Assembly (NCBI GenBank): GCA_019187225.1
Contig: JABAQQ010000005.1
Location: forward strand, 124,001 to 188,000
DNA length: 64,000 nt
Source: Saprospiraceae bacterium
GTDB lineage: Bacteria > Bacteroidota > Bacteroidia > Chitinophagales > Saprospiraceae
Reading direction: 5' to 3'
The position numbers and the translations under genes are program-made. A model generated the notes under the pieces. That model was given only the letters and a program-made list of their open reading frames with translations, was not told the origin of the DNA and did no database searches. This document shows, in pieces, positions 1 through 9,312 of the stretch (position 1 is the stretch's first letter; the number at the start of each line of letters is the position of its first letter).

Positions 1-1212
1 CGCACCACCGTAGCACAGCTTGGTGTAATATTCCAGCCAACTTATTTGTCCCGCACCGAAATTGCGCCACAACAACACCGCCACGCTGCCGAGATAACCG
101 ATGGAATCAGCCATATACATCAGAAAGCCGACGTTGCCGCGTTCGTGAAAACTCGCCAGCAAGCGGTCGAATACCACGCCGTTGAACAGGATATACGGCA
201 AAAACAAGCCAAACCCCGATACAATCATCCAAAGCAGAGGAGCAATCGCACCACTTTGGTACAACAACGTCCCCACAAGCAACAAACCCGCGCCGAACGC
301 GGTAAACGCGTGATTGAGCCACAGCGCGCGAAAATTGTTCCTGACAAACATCATGGCACCAACGGTCAGCAGCGACAAAACGGCCACCGGGATCTCGGCG
401 AGTGTGAGAATGGCCGCCTGACCGCCATAACCGAGTTCGTCCCATAGTTCAACGGCAAAATTGTCGCGCACATCGCGTACTACCGTGAGCGCGAGGTAGA
501 TTGCTACCAGTAAAACGAGTCCCGGCGCATAACGGAAAAACAGCGCCCGTCTTTCGGCGGGCGTCATACGCTGACGGGGTGTACGTTGCGCTTTATCAGC
601 TTCGGATGGTGGCGGCAAATGCTCGAGCACCCACAAACAGAGCAACAAACCCGGCAAAAACAACAAACCCGCCACGAACGGCATCCATTGTTCGCCCACG
701 CCCTGCGCGTCGAGCAGCCATTTCCCCGTCGTTTTTACAAAACCGGATGAGATGATAAAATTGACACAAAGCAAGGCAGCCAGCGCCTCTGTAACCCTCC
801 GCCCTTCCAAATAACTGAAAATCAAGCCCCACGCCATGCCGAGCGGCAAACCGTTGACAAACATCCAAAGGACGTTCCACGGAAAAGGTGTGAGCGCAAA
901 ACCCAGCAGCGAAATGGCAGCCACGCCAGTCATGCCCAGCAAAACCGCCACCCGGCGTTGCGCCGTCATACCCGAAATGACCCGGATGCCGATGAATTTG
1001 GAAAGCGCGTAACCGGCCACCTGCGCCATTACCAACACGATCTTGAACTGGACACCCCACAATTCCAAACCCGCATACGTGCCCGCCGTGAACGGCTTGC
1101 GAAAAGCATAAACACAACAGTAGGCCATGAAAGCGACAAGCCCGGCTACGACAACAAACGCTGTGGGAGAAGCAACGGCCATTCGGCGGGAAAAGGATTC
1201 GGAGCGAAACAT
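1..1212 (-). CDS. MFS-like multi-pass membrane protein (DUF5690-like), partial at left edge
   Basis: A minus-strand frame is open from the ATG at 1212 to the window edge (404 codons, C-terminus missing). The product is very hydrophobic, with about ten membrane segments separated by short basic loops, and begins MFRSESFSRRMAVASPTAF; Met11 is an alternative start. The fold looks like a major-facilitator transporter. It resembles the Bacteroidota family DUF5690, which by recollection often neighbours phosphonatase-like hydrolases. The divergent gene at 1405 is such a hydrolase, which suggests transport of a phosphonate or related organophosphorus compound. The substrate is inferred, not shown. 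Confidence 0.6.
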   Translation of the reverse strand, partial: MFRSESFSRRMAVASPTAFVVVAGLVAFMAYCCVYAFRKPFTAGTYAGLELWGVQFKIVLVMAQVAGYALSKFIGIRVISGMTAQRRVAVLLGMTGVAAISLLGFALTPFPWNVLWMFVNGLPLGMAWGLIFSYLEGRRVTEALAALLCVNFIISSGFVKTTGKWLLDAQGVGEQWMPFVAGLLFLPGLLLCLWVLEHLPPPSEADKAQRTPRQRMTPAERRALFFRYAPGLVLLVAIYLALTVVRDVRDNFAVELWDELGYGGQAAILTLAEIPVAVLSLLTVGAMMFVRNNFRALWLNHAFTAFGAGLLLVGTLLYQSGAIAPLLWMIVSGFGLFLPYILFNGVVFDRLLASFHERGNVGFLMYMADSIGYLGSVAVLLWRNFGAGQISWLEYYTKLCYGGA

Positions 1213-1379
1213 AACCGTTGCAATCTTACAACTGTTCCCCTCTGAAAATGAACCGTTTGCACAGAAGTTACGGTTATTTAACGCCCGCCCGCCATTTGTT
1301 TTTCTAAGGTAAATTTATCGTAAATTAAAGGTTGCCTTCCTTAACTCTAAACTTAAACCCGGCTTAATAATCCCCCACC

Positions 1380-1387
1380 TACCTTCG
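1380..1387 (+). promoter_or_regulatory. Candidate minus-7 promoter box for the HAD hydrolase
   Basis: TACCTTCG lies 17 nt before the ATG at 1405 and fits the Bacteroidota minus-7 pattern TAnnTTTG with one change. No convincing minus-33 TTTG is visible. It would give a very short 5' leader. The same octamer recurs before other genes here. Confidence 0.35.
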
Positions 1388-1404
1388 CCCATAAAACAGG
1401 CAAA

Positions 1405-2184
1405 ATGACGAATCATCCTATCCGCCTCGTAATGTTCGACATGGCCGGCACGACGGTGCGCGACAACAACGAAGTGCTTCACTGTTTCGCCGAAGCCTGC
1501 AGGCAGGAAGGCATCGAAGCCGATGACAAACGCCTGAATGCACTCATGGGGGTGTCGAAACTCGAAGTATTCCAACTTCTCTGGTGCGAGCAGTTGGGAG
1601 AAAAGACTCCGGTTGAAGTGATCGCAGAAAAATCACGGCAATCTTTCCAAATCTTCCGCGACATTCTTGAAAATTACTATCACACGCACTCCGTGGAACC
1701 CACCGAAGGAGCGCTTGAAATATTCGACTGGTTGCGCGGACGCGACATCAAAATCGCGCTCAATACGGGCTTTTACCGCGAGGTCACGAATATCATTCTC
1801 AACAAGTTAGGTTGGCTGGCCGGACTGGACGCCAACTATGTGGGCGGCATCGGCGCCACCATCCATTTTTCCGTGACGAGCGACGAGGTGCCGCAAGGCC
1901 GCCCGGCGCCGTTCATGATCCGAAAAGCGATGAGTGCTTTTGGTATAGACAACCCTAAACAAGTGGTCAAAATAGGCGATACGCCGGTAGATTTGGCGGA
2001 AGGCCGCCGGGCAGGATGCGCCTTGTCGCTGGCAGTGACCAACGGGACGCATACGCGCGCAGAGTTGGAACTTTCAGATAACGACGGCTTGCTGGGATCA
2101 CTGCTCGAGTTGCCGCACCGATTGGATGCTTTTTTATCAGGTCAATTAAACGGGCATGCAAAACAACGCAATACCGGACTTTAA
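1405..2184 (+). CDS. Phosphonatase-like HAD-superfamily hydrolase
   Basis: The 259-aa protein carries HAD motif I in the phosphonatase form DMAGTTV (residues 12-18), where Asp12 would be the nucleophile and Ala14 replaces the usual second Asp. Lys52, in MGVSK, sits where phosphonoacetaldehyde hydrolase has its Schiff-base lysine. The C-terminal acidic motif is GDTPVDLAEGRRAG. This places it with PhnX or the closely related PhnX-like clade, which cleaves C-P bonds or acts as a phosphatase on related substrates. It is divergent from the membrane protein at 1-1212. True phosphonatase activity is not certain, because PhnX-like paralogs can lack it. Confidence 0.75.
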   Translation: MTNHPIRLVMFDMAGTTVRDNNEVLHCFAEACRQEGIEADDKRLNALMGVSKLEVFQLLWCEQLGEKTPVEVIAEKSRQSFQIFRDILENYYHTHSVEPTEGALEIFDWLRGRDIKIALNTGFYREVTNIILNKLGWLAGLDANYVGGIGATIHFSVTSDEVPQGRPAPFMIRKAMSAFGIDNPKQVVKIGDTPVDLAEGRRAGCALSLAVTNGTHTRAELELSDNDGLLGSLLELPHRLDAFLSGQLNGHAKQRNTGL

Positions 2185-2206
2185 GATATTGACAGCCTGT
2201 AAGATG

Positions 2207-2275
2207 GTCCAATGTCCTTAGTCCAACGTCCAAATGTCCAACGTCCAAAGTCCAAATGTCCACCGTCCAAATATC
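2207..2275. repeat. Heptamer array, TCCAACG/TCCAAAT type
   Basis: About nine imperfect copies of a 7-8 bp unit (GTCCAAC, GTCCAAA, GTCCACC) lie between the hydrolase stop and the start at 2327. Unlike similar loci at 4771 and 12171, only one strand orientation is present, so no hairpin forms. Confidence 0.8.
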
Positions 2276-2326
2276 CCTCTATTTCCATAAATTTCTTTCA
2301 TTTGCCTCAAATCCACTTCCGCTGTT

Positions 2327-4750
2327 ATGAGAGTTTTTTATCCCTTTTTGCTCGCGCTGTATCTCTGCGCTCCTCTTTTCGCTCAAAAACCCGGCAAACA
2401 GCCTCACAATCAATCTATGCTCCTGCCTACCGGCTGGTCGCTCACACCCGCCGGCGCCTCGCTGCCTCTGGGCGACCTTCCCCTGAACATCGCCGTTTCG
2501 CCCGATCAAAAATACCTCGCCGTCACCAACAACGGCCAAAGCAAACACGCGCTGCAACTCATAAATGCGAAAAAAGGACGGCTGCTGCATTCGTTTGAAA
2601 TCCCCATCGCCTGGCTCGGCCTGGCTTTCGGCGACGATTCCAAAACCCTCTATGTCTCCGGTGGCAACAGCAATGCTATTTTGCGATACGGTGTTGAAAA
2701 AGAACAACTTGTATTGCGGGATACCCTGACTTTGGGAAATCCCTGGCCCGCGCGCATCTCTCCCGCCGGCTTGTGCGTTGACGACCGCCGAAATCTCTTA
2801 TACGTCGTCACCAAAGAGAACAACAATCTCTACGTACTGGATACGCGCACAAAAGCGATCGTGCACCGCGATTCGCTTGGCAAGGAACTCTACACCTGCG
2901 CGCTATCGCCCGACCGGAAACTACTTTATATCACCCATTGGGGCGGCAACGAACTGGTGGTCTGGGATACGGAGCAAAGGAAAATCAAGACCCGGATAGC
3001 CGTCGGCGACAACCCCAACGACGTCATCGTCAACAAAAAAGGAACCCTGGCCTACGTCGCCTGCGCCGACGACAACTCGGTAAGCGTGGTGGATCTGAGC
3101 CAAAATAAAGTAGTGGAAACGCTCGTGGCAACCTTGTATCCCGACGCTCCCACGGGCTCCACATCCAACAGCGTGGCCCTTTCACCCGATGAAAAAACAC
3201 TCTACGTCGCCAATGCCGACAACAACTGCCTCGCCGTATTCGACGTGTCGGCGCCCAAACAAAGCCGTTCGCTGGGATTCATTCCCACGGGATGGTATCC
3301 CACTTGTGTGCGAACCGTTGGCAAACAGATTTTTGTCGCCAATGGCAAAGGTTTTTCCTCTTTTCCCAACCCGAAAGGGCCGAATCCTGCGCGCAGGAAA
3401 GTGGACTATCAAAAAGGCAACGAAGAGGAGCAATACATCGGCGGACTGATGAAAGGCACGATGAGCATCATCGCCGTGCCGGATGCGGAAAAGTTGGCTG
3501 AGTATTCGCGTCAGGTTTATCGCAATTCGCCCTACACGAAGGAACGCGAAAAATGGGCAGAGGGCGAGCCCGGTAATCCCATACCGCAGAAGGTAGGCGA
3601 TTCGTCGCCCATCAAGTACGTTTTTTATATCATCAAGGAAAACCGCACTTACGACCAGGTACTGGGCGACATGCCCGAAGGCAACGGCGACACCTCGCTT
3701 TGCCTTTTTCCCGAAAAAATAACGCCCAACCACCACGCGCTCGCCCGCGAGTTCGTGCTGCTCGACAATTTCTACGTCAGCGCTGAAGTCAGCGCCGACG
3801 GCCACAACTGGAGCACCGCCGCTTACGCCAACGACTTTACCGAAAAAACCTGGGTGACGAGTTATGGTGGCCGTGGCGGTGAATACGTGTACGAAGGACA
3901 AAACCCGATAACCTGGCCTAAAGGCGGATTCATCTGGGACCACTGCCGCCGGGCGGGTGTCAGTTACCGCACCTATGGCGAATTTGCCGATGATTACAAG
4001 CCAAATATTCCCTCGCTGGAAGGCCATTATTGCCCTTATTTCACTTCCTGGGATACCTCGGTGAAAGACACGACGCGGGTGTCGCAATGGAAACGCGATT
4101 TCGATTCGCTCGTGGCCGTGAACGCCCTGCCTCAACTGAGCACGCTGCGCCTCATCAATGACCACACCGAAGGGCTGCGCAAAGGCAAACCGACGCCTTT
4201 CGCACAAATGGCCGACAACGACCTGGCCCTCGGCCTGTTCGTCGAGCACCTTTCCAACAGTCCCATCTGGCCGGCATCGGCCGTGTTCGTACTCGAAGAC
4301 GACGCTCAAAACGGCGCCGACCACGTGGACGCACACCGCTCTATTGCCTTCGTTATCAGTCCCTTCGCAAAAAGAAAATACGCAGATCACACGCTCTACT
4401 CCACCAACTCCATGTTGCGAACGATGGAACTCATCCTCGGCATACCGCCCATGAGCCAGCACGACGCGGCAGCCACGCCGATGTGGCGCTGTTTTACCTA
4501 TAACGCGGATTACACACCCTTCAGGGCAATGCGGTCCAACGTCAACCTCGACGACCGCAATGCCGCGGTGGACAACGACCTGCAACGCCGCTCCGAAGCC
4601 TTCGACCTCAGCCGCGAAGACCGGGTGCCGGACCTGGAATTCAACGAAGTGCTGTGGAAAATTATCAAAGGAGAAGAGTCGGAAATGCCGGCGCCGAGAA
4701 GAGGTGCGTTTTTGCGGTATTCGGAGGAGGAAGAGGGAGAAAAAGATTGA
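2327..4750 (+). CDS. Secreted beta-propeller / phosphoesterase fusion
   Basis: The 807-aa protein has a signal peptide ending near FAQ (residue 20). Residues about 40-380 are YVTN-type beta-propeller blades with repeated AVSPDQKYLAV or LSPDEKTLYVAN motifs. The C-terminal half is an acid-phosphatase/phospholipase-C-like phosphoesterase with ENRTYD, PNHHALA, SADGHNW and a late DDAQNGADHVDAHRS motif, the likely metal and catalytic residues. This matches the bifunctional YncE/alkaline-phosphatase family. A paralog lies at 9313-12138. It probably acts in the periplasm or on the surface on phosphate esters; the substrate is unknown. Confidence 0.8.
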   Translation: MRVFYPFLLALYLCAPLFAQKPGKQPHNQSMLLPTGWSLTPAGASLPLGDLPLNIAVSPDQKYLAVTNNGQSKHALQLINAKKGRLLHSFEIPIAWLGLAFGDDSKTLYVSGGNSNAILRYGVEKEQLVLRDTLTLGNPWPARISPAGLCVDDRRNLLYVVTKENNNLYVLDTRTKAIVHRDSLGKELYTCALSPDRKLLYITHWGGNELVVWDTEQRKIKTRIAVGDNPNDVIVNKKGTLAYVACADDNSVSVVDLSQNKVVETLVATLYPDAPTGSTSNSVALSPDEKTLYVANADNNCLAVFDVSAPKQSRSLGFIPTGWYPTCVRTVGKQIFVANGKGFSSFPNPKGPNPARRKVDYQKGNEEEQYIGGLMKGTMSIIAVPDAEKLAEYSRQVYRNSPYTKEREKWAEGEPGNPIPQKVGDSSPIKYVFYIIKENRTYDQVLGDMPEGNGDTSLCLFPEKITPNHHALAREFVLLDNFYVSAEVSADGHNWSTAAYANDFTEKTWVTSYGGRGGEYVYEGQNPITWPKGGFIWDHCRRAGVSYRTYGEFADDYKPNIPSLEGHYCPYFTSWDTSVKDTTRVSQWKRDFDSLVAVNALPQLSTLRLINDHTEGLRKGKPTPFAQMADNDLALGLFVEHLSNSPIWPASAVFVLEDDAQNGADHVDAHRSIAFVISPFAKRKYADHTLYSTNSMLRTMELILGIPPMSQHDAAATPMWRCFTYNADYTPFRAMRSNVNLDDRNAAVDNDLQRRSEAFDLSREDRVPDLEFNEVLWKIIKGEESEMPAPRRGAFLRYSEEEEGEKD

Positions 4751-4770
4751 AGATCAGTCAAATAAGTACA

Positions 4771-4850
4771 TGGACATTGGATATTAGACATTGGACATTT
4801 GACCAACCGTTTGGTTGCCAAGGTCAAACGTCCAATGTCTAATGTCAATT
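4771..4850. terminator. Inverted heptamer hairpin between convergent genes
   Basis: Arms at 4784-4804 and 4822-4842 are complementary over 21 bp with one mismatch and are built from GACATTGG / TCCAATGTC units around a 17-nt loop. The element separates the converging genes ending at 4750 and 4886. Its loop and arms are homologous to the element at 12171-12233. A bidirectional terminator role is inferred from position and structure. Confidence 0.55.
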
Positions 4851-4885
4851 TATTTTGTCCACCTACTTATATCATTTGATGCGTA

Positions 4886-5020
4886 TCAATCCGGAAATTT
4901 CTCAGGAACAGCAAAATCCCGGTATGGAACCACTTTCATTTCGCCGTTGCGCTCTTTCATACGAAAACCGTCGCGGGTGACCTTTTTGATCTTCGCCACT
5001 TGTTCGTAAGGTATTTTCAT
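4886..5020 (-). CDS. Small hypothetical protein (44 aa)
   Basis: A short frame starts at the ATG at 5020 and begins MKIPYEQVAKIKKVTRDGF; it is basic in its N-terminal half and lacks a signal peptide or membrane segment. It starts 27 bp after the TonB receptor stop on the same strand, so the two are probably co-transcribed. I do not recognise the family. Coding status rests on position, a clean frame and protein-like composition only. Confidence 0.4.
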   Translation of the reverse strand: MKIPYEQVAKIKKVTRDGFRMKERNGEMKVVPYRDFAVPEKFPD

Positions 5021-5046
5021 ATCGTAAAACAGTTTTAATCAAACGC

Positions 5047-7098
5047 CTACCACTGAATAGCAAACGTCGCAAAAACCGACCTTCCGTAGCCGTTCACGCC
5101 CGACCCATGCGTCCGGTAATCCTCATTGAAAAGATTGAGACCCGACAGCCGGAGCGACAGGAAACGCCATTCATAACCGGCATGGAAATTCAGTACACTC
5201 CAGCCCGGTGTCCCTCCTTTGGGGATGCGGTTGTCTTCGGTGTCGCCTTTGGCGAGCCGGTCTTGTTTACCTGCGGCGAGCCATTCCGCGCCGAACAACC
5301 AGGTGCCGGGCGCATAATCGAGCGCCAGGCGCCCGAACAGCGGCGGAATGCGGCGCACCGGCTCGCGTTGGGTCATGTTCTGGCCGTAGGTGTAGGTCAG
5401 GCTGCCCTGAGCCGACCAGTCGCAGGCAAAAGTGAAGGTCCAGGCCGTTTCGACACCCTGGATATAAGCCTGTTCCACATTCTCTTTTTGGTACAGGGGG
5501 TACCCCTGCATCGTCTGGGTGTCCTGTTTGACGCGGGTGATGAGGTCGCGGAGTTCGTTCCTGTAGAAATAAATTTCTCCTTGCAGTCTGTTTTTCAACA
5601 ACTTATATCCGATCTGGCAGTTGACCGAATGTTCCGGTCGCAAATCGTAATTTGGCGTTTCAAAGCGAAAATCCACGATACCCAGCGTACCGAGATCATC
5701 AATGTTGGGTGCGCGGAAAGCGGTATTGACGGAAACGAACAACCGGGAATAAGCGCCCAATTTGCGCATTACTGCTGCATTGCTCACCAATGCCGACGGT
5801 GTTAGTCTGGCCGAACCAATGGCTTCGTCTTCCACATCTACGATAAACGAATTCCATCGCGCGCCCGCCGAAAAGTGCCATTCAGGAAAATCAAAGGCGT
5901 GCAGCGTAAACGCCGCTATATTTGTCATCGCCGCGCCGTCGGGATACAGGCCGCGTTTTTCGCTCGATACGCCAGTGTTTTGGTCTGTGTCCGTGCGTGC
6001 GCTGTTGACCAAATCGTTGTACGTTTCTATGCCGCTGCTGGCCGACCAATGCTGGCCGAAAGTGTTGTTGATCTGAGCGATAAAGCCCAGCGATCTCACC
6101 CGGTCATTTTCATAACGAAGCACCGGCGAACCATTCTTCCGGCTGCGGCGGCCTTCTTCGGATTGTTGCAGCGAGGCGGTGACACTCAGCGATTGCCAGA
6201 CACCCCGGTTCATTGAATGTTCCAGCCGGGCATAAGTAAGCGTCCGGTGTTGCGGGTCGAACTCGTTGACGGCAAAGTCTTCCAGTTGAACTTTATGAAA
6301 TACAGGCACATGACTTTGCCGCACATTTTGATGCGCGACTGTGAGCGTTGTCGGGGACGACAGCGCAATTTTCCCTTTCAAATCAAAATCAAACTCCTTG
6401 TACCCACCGGGCGATTGCTTGCCGGTAGTGTCGCCGCCGATCAGATCGCCGAAATCGCGCCAGGTCAATCCGCCGAGGAAGGCCGCTCGTTTGCTGGCAT
6501 ACTGCATTCCGGCGCGGGCGCTTTTTTCCATGCCCTGTGAAGCGCCGCACAACAACACTTCTCCGCTCCAGTCGGGTTTTTCGGAAAACACGGCATCGCG
6601 GCTGAAAGCCTGGACCGCGCCGCCCAGCGCATCCGAGCCATACTGCACCGAACCGCCGCCGCGCAGCACTTCGATCCGTCCCATGCTGAAAACATCGAGG
6701 GTGTTGAAATACTGGTTCGGCCCATAACGAAATGTCGCGTTGCTGAGCCGGATTCCGTCTACCAGGAGCAGGGTTTGATTGCCGGTGAGACCGCGCAGGA
6801 AAGGCGAACCGCCGCCGTGGTTGGTTTTTTGAACGAAAACACCGGCGGTAGCGGACAAGGCCTCGGGCGCAGTGCGGAACTGCCGGGAGCGTATGTCATT
6901 TTCATGCGTTGTTTCGATGGCTTCCGGCGTACCGAAACGCGGTGTGGCTTGACGTTGAGCGGTCACGACCAGTTCGCTGAGTGAATGCCGGTAAGTAGAA
7001 TCAGCCGGTAGGGAATCGGCAGCAATTTGTGCATCGAGGAAGCGGACGATTGAAAGCAACAAGAAGGTCAGTGCAAAACGGAGGGCAAGGATACGCAT
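5047..7098 (-). CDS. TonB-dependent outer-membrane receptor
   Basis: The 683-aa protein has a signal peptide ending near LDAQ (residue 24), a TonB-box-like stretch (SELVVTAQR), and a plug domain over residues about 50-160 with FLRGLTGNQTLLLVDGIRL and RIEVLRGGGSVQYGSDALGG. A beta-barrel of about 520 residues follows and ends in an aromatic C-terminus (FAIQW). It lacks the carboxypeptidase-like N-terminal domain of SusC proteins and has no SusD partner, so it resembles BtuB/FepA/haem receptors more than glycan importers. The ligand is unknown. The 44-aa gene follows at once. Confidence 0.9.
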   Translation of the reverse strand: MRILALRFALTFLLLSIVRFLDAQIAADSLPADSTYRHSLSELVVTAQRQATPRFGTPEAIETTHENDIRSRQFRTAPEALSATAGVFVQKTNHGGGSPFLRGLTGNQTLLLVDGIRLSNATFRYGPNQYFNTLDVFSMGRIEVLRGGGSVQYGSDALGGAVQAFSRDAVFSEKPDWSGEVLLCGASQGMEKSARAGMQYASKRAAFLGGLTWRDFGDLIGGDTTGKQSPGGYKEFDFDLKGKIALSSPTTLTVAHQNVRQSHVPVFHKVQLEDFAVNEFDPQHRTLTYARLEHSMNRGVWQSLSVTASLQQSEEGRRSRKNGSPVLRYENDRVRSLGFIAQINNTFGQHWSASSGIETYNDLVNSARTDTDQNTGVSSEKRGLYPDGAAMTNIAAFTLHAFDFPEWHFSAGARWNSFIVDVEDEAIGSARLTPSALVSNAAVMRKLGAYSRLFVSVNTAFRAPNIDDLGTLGIVDFRFETPNYDLRPEHSVNCQIGYKLLKNRLQGEIYFYRNELRDLITRVKQDTQTMQGYPLYQKENVEQAYIQGVETAWTFTFACDWSAQGSLTYTYGQNMTQREPVRRIPPLFGRLALDYAPGTWLFGAEWLAAGKQDRLAKGDTEDNRIPKGGTPGWSVLNFHAGYEWRFLSLRLSGLNLFNEDYRTHGSGVNGYGRSVFATFAIQW

Positions 7099-7179
7099 GA
7101 ACGGTTAGTTTCGGGCGAAGGTAGAAACGGGTAGATTAAGGCAAGGTTAAATCGGCGCCCCCCTCCCAAAAGCCCAAAA

Positions 7180-8337
7180 TCATCGCCCTGATCCGTCTGC
7201 CCTGCCATAAACCGGCACAATAAAATCCCCGTTTAAAAATCGCTCCGGATCCATCCGGCTTTGCAGGAGCACCCCCGCAGGGGGCGATTCGAGCATGATC
7301 TGGGCCGACTGCAGCAATGCCGCTGCCGTTGTGGTTTGGATGGCGCGCAACGAACGTTTCCCGACCGTCATGGGAAGTATTCGTTTGGCTATTTCCCGCC
7401 TGCGCAACGTCCCCGCTGCGTCCCTGCCTTCTACCGCCGCGTATAAAATGATCCGGTCGTTTTCGATGTGCGGAATGATCGCCTCCATTTTATTTTGCAG
7501 GGATGCGATCGCGTTCGGAGGATTCCCGGTACTGCTGAGTTGTGCATTTATCCAGTCATAGTGACCGGGATGTCTCAGGGTTTTGTAGTCGAGCGAACAT
7601 ACTTTCCCCGCTAATGCATCGGGCAGATCGGCGGCTCCCCCCGAGGTCAGGTCTTCTTCGTAGGCAATGCCGTCAATGATGATGGCACCTTTTTCCGACA
7701 AAGAAGGAAGGGTCGTTTTTTTATAGTCCCGAAGCGCGATGGCGTCTTTCAGGTATTCCGTCGCTACACCGGCGGGGCTCCAGGTGAATCCGTAAAAATG
7801 AGGGGCAACGGCATGGTCGGTCAGCGCGCCAACTTTCATTTCTAATTTATCCACCTTCTCCACACCAAAGTCCATGCAAAACTGTTGGAAAAGCTGGTTC
7901 GCCAGTACGTTGATGTAGCCGGGAGCCAGACCCGTTTGAAGCACGAAGCTGGTTGTAGCATCGGTTGCCAGCGCCTTAATCGCGTTGGTTTCCGCAACAT
8001 ATTCCGTCAGGTTGGCGTAATGCAGTTGAAAGTCTTTGGCCAATTGCGCCATTCGCGGTGCCAGACTGCCGGGCAGACAATCGAGGAGCACGTCTCCCTG
8101 ACGCAGTATTGCTTCCATTTCCGCTGTAATTCCTTCGCTGGCAAGTTGGAAAGGCCGGATGGAACAGGGTTTGGTGGCGCCTTCCTCTATCCATCCCGCC
8201 AAATGCTGGGCCCTGGAAAGCGTCCGGTTTCCAATGAAAATAGAAGGCGTCACTTCACTCCATTCGGCCAGGAGCAGACCGGCCGCCTCAGCGATCCCAC
8301 CCGCTCCGGCGATAATGATCTTGTACTGCTTTTTCAT
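7180..8337 (-). CDS. Saccharopine dehydrogenase family NAD(P)-binding protein
   Basis: The 385-aa protein opens with a Rossmann motif IIIAGAGGIAEAAGLLLAE (residues 8-26), followed by the layout of saccharopine-dehydrogenase-like oxidoreductases, including a mid-region TGLAPGYINVLANQL loop. In Bacteroidota such proteins are usually annotated by fold only, and the substrate cannot be read from sequence. It runs in the same direction as the TonB gene, which begins 81 bp downstream; co-transcription is possible. Confidence 0.75.
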   Translation of the reverse strand: MKKQYKIIIAGAGGIAEAAGLLLAEWSEVTPSIFIGNRTLSRAQHLAGWIEEGATKPCSIRPFQLASEGITAEMEAILRQGDVLLDCLPGSLAPRMAQLAKDFQLHYANLTEYVAETNAIKALATDATTSFVLQTGLAPGYINVLANQLFQQFCMDFGVEKVDKLEMKVGALTDHAVAPHFYGFTWSPAGVATEYLKDAIALRDYKKTTLPSLSEKGAIIIDGIAYEEDLTSGGAADLPDALAGKVCSLDYKTLRHPGHYDWINAQLSSTGNPPNAIASLQNKMEAIIPHIENDRIILYAAVEGRDAAGTLRRREIAKRILPMTVGKRSLRAIQTTTAAALLQSAQIMLESPPAGVLLQSRMDPERFLNGDFIVPVYGRADGSGR

Positions 8338-8462
8338 ATATAAAAATAATTCATGCTTTGCACAAACTTACCTGAAAATTGTGCTGCGACAAATTTACCC
8401 GTAACATTTTCCCCGCAGCCATCGTCTCCGGTTTATTTCCATCACATCTTCAACGCTAAGCT

Positions 8463-9236
8463 ATGAAACATTTCTTCCACCTGCTCCTTTTCATTTTATT
8501 GACCGCCCCTTTTGCCAACGCTCAAAACGAAGCACTTACCGGATTTATCGAAAAACACAAAAACGAATCCGGATTTACTTACGCTTTTCTCAGCAAAGAC
8601 CTGTTCGAGGTGGTTACCCGGACCGACATTCAGGACAAAGACTGGAAAAAGCTGCATAACGTCGTCAAAAACATCGGCAGCCTGAGCATCCTGGCCGCGG
8701 ATAGCACAGAAAACGCCTGGTCGCTTTACAAAGAGGTGCTGCCGCTCGTTCCCGCCGATGCATTCGACGAATTGCTGACCGTGCGCGACGGCAAAGAGAA
8801 CGTCCGTATATGGGCAAAAACGGAGGAAAGCGCCGTTACCGACCTGATCCTGCTGGTCGGGTCGCCGGAAGAGTTCGTATTGGTTTGTTTTGCAGGCAAC
8901 CTCGAATTGGGCAATCTCGCCGAACTGGCCGCCCTGTTCGAAGCCGGTGAAGTGGAGCGCCTCGCCCGAACGACAGAAGCTGTGGCCATAGATTTCAGCG
9001 TCAGCCCCAATCCCGGCAGCGGCGAATTCACCGTCTCATACGACGATGAGCAAGATCCTCCTACCCTTCTGAGCGTGATTGACCTCAATGGCCGCCAACT
9101 TTCCAGCCTTCCACTTTCCGGCTTTGCCATTCAGCAGGTGATGCTCCCGGAATTGCCCACCGGACTTTACTGGCTCCAGATGAAAACCCGGAGCGGGAAA
9201 GTGGGCGTGAAGCAGGTGCAGATTGTAAAGAAGTAA
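8463..9236 (+). CDS. DUF4252-like secreted protein with T9SS sorting domain
   Basis: This 257-aa protein has a signal peptide (residues 1-20, ending ANAQ). Residues 25-170 resemble DUF4252 proteins, small exported domains common in Bacteroidota. Residues about 175-257 form a type A sorting domain: FSVSPNPGSGEF, then an LIxLNGRxL-like strand, and the terminal GLYWLQMKTRSGKVGVKQVQIVKK-type strand pair. The protein should cross the inner membrane by Sec and the outer membrane by the type IX system. Its role is unknown. Confidence 0.75.
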   Translation: MKHFFHLLLFILLTAPFANAQNEALTGFIEKHKNESGFTYAFLSKDLFEVVTRTDIQDKDWKKLHNVVKNIGSLSILAADSTENAWSLYKEVLPLVPADAFDELLTVRDGKENVRIWAKTEESAVTDLILLVGSPEEFVLVCFAGNLELGNLAELAALFEAGEVERLARTTEAVAIDFSVSPNPGSGEFTVSYDDEQDPPTLLSVIDLNGRQLSSLPLSGFAIQQVMLPELPTGLYWLQMKTRSGKVGVKQVQIVKK

Positions 9237-9312
9237 AAATTCACATTCGCTTCAAACACAAAACCGCGTGTCATTCACCCGGCTTGCTGACCTTCGCACC
9301 AAATCAGCATCC

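Noticed and set aside
3182-4585. 467-codon open frame on the minus strand
   Set aside because: It is antisense to the propeller-phosphoesterase gene, has no recognisable domain, and arises from the high GC of that gene's third codon positions.
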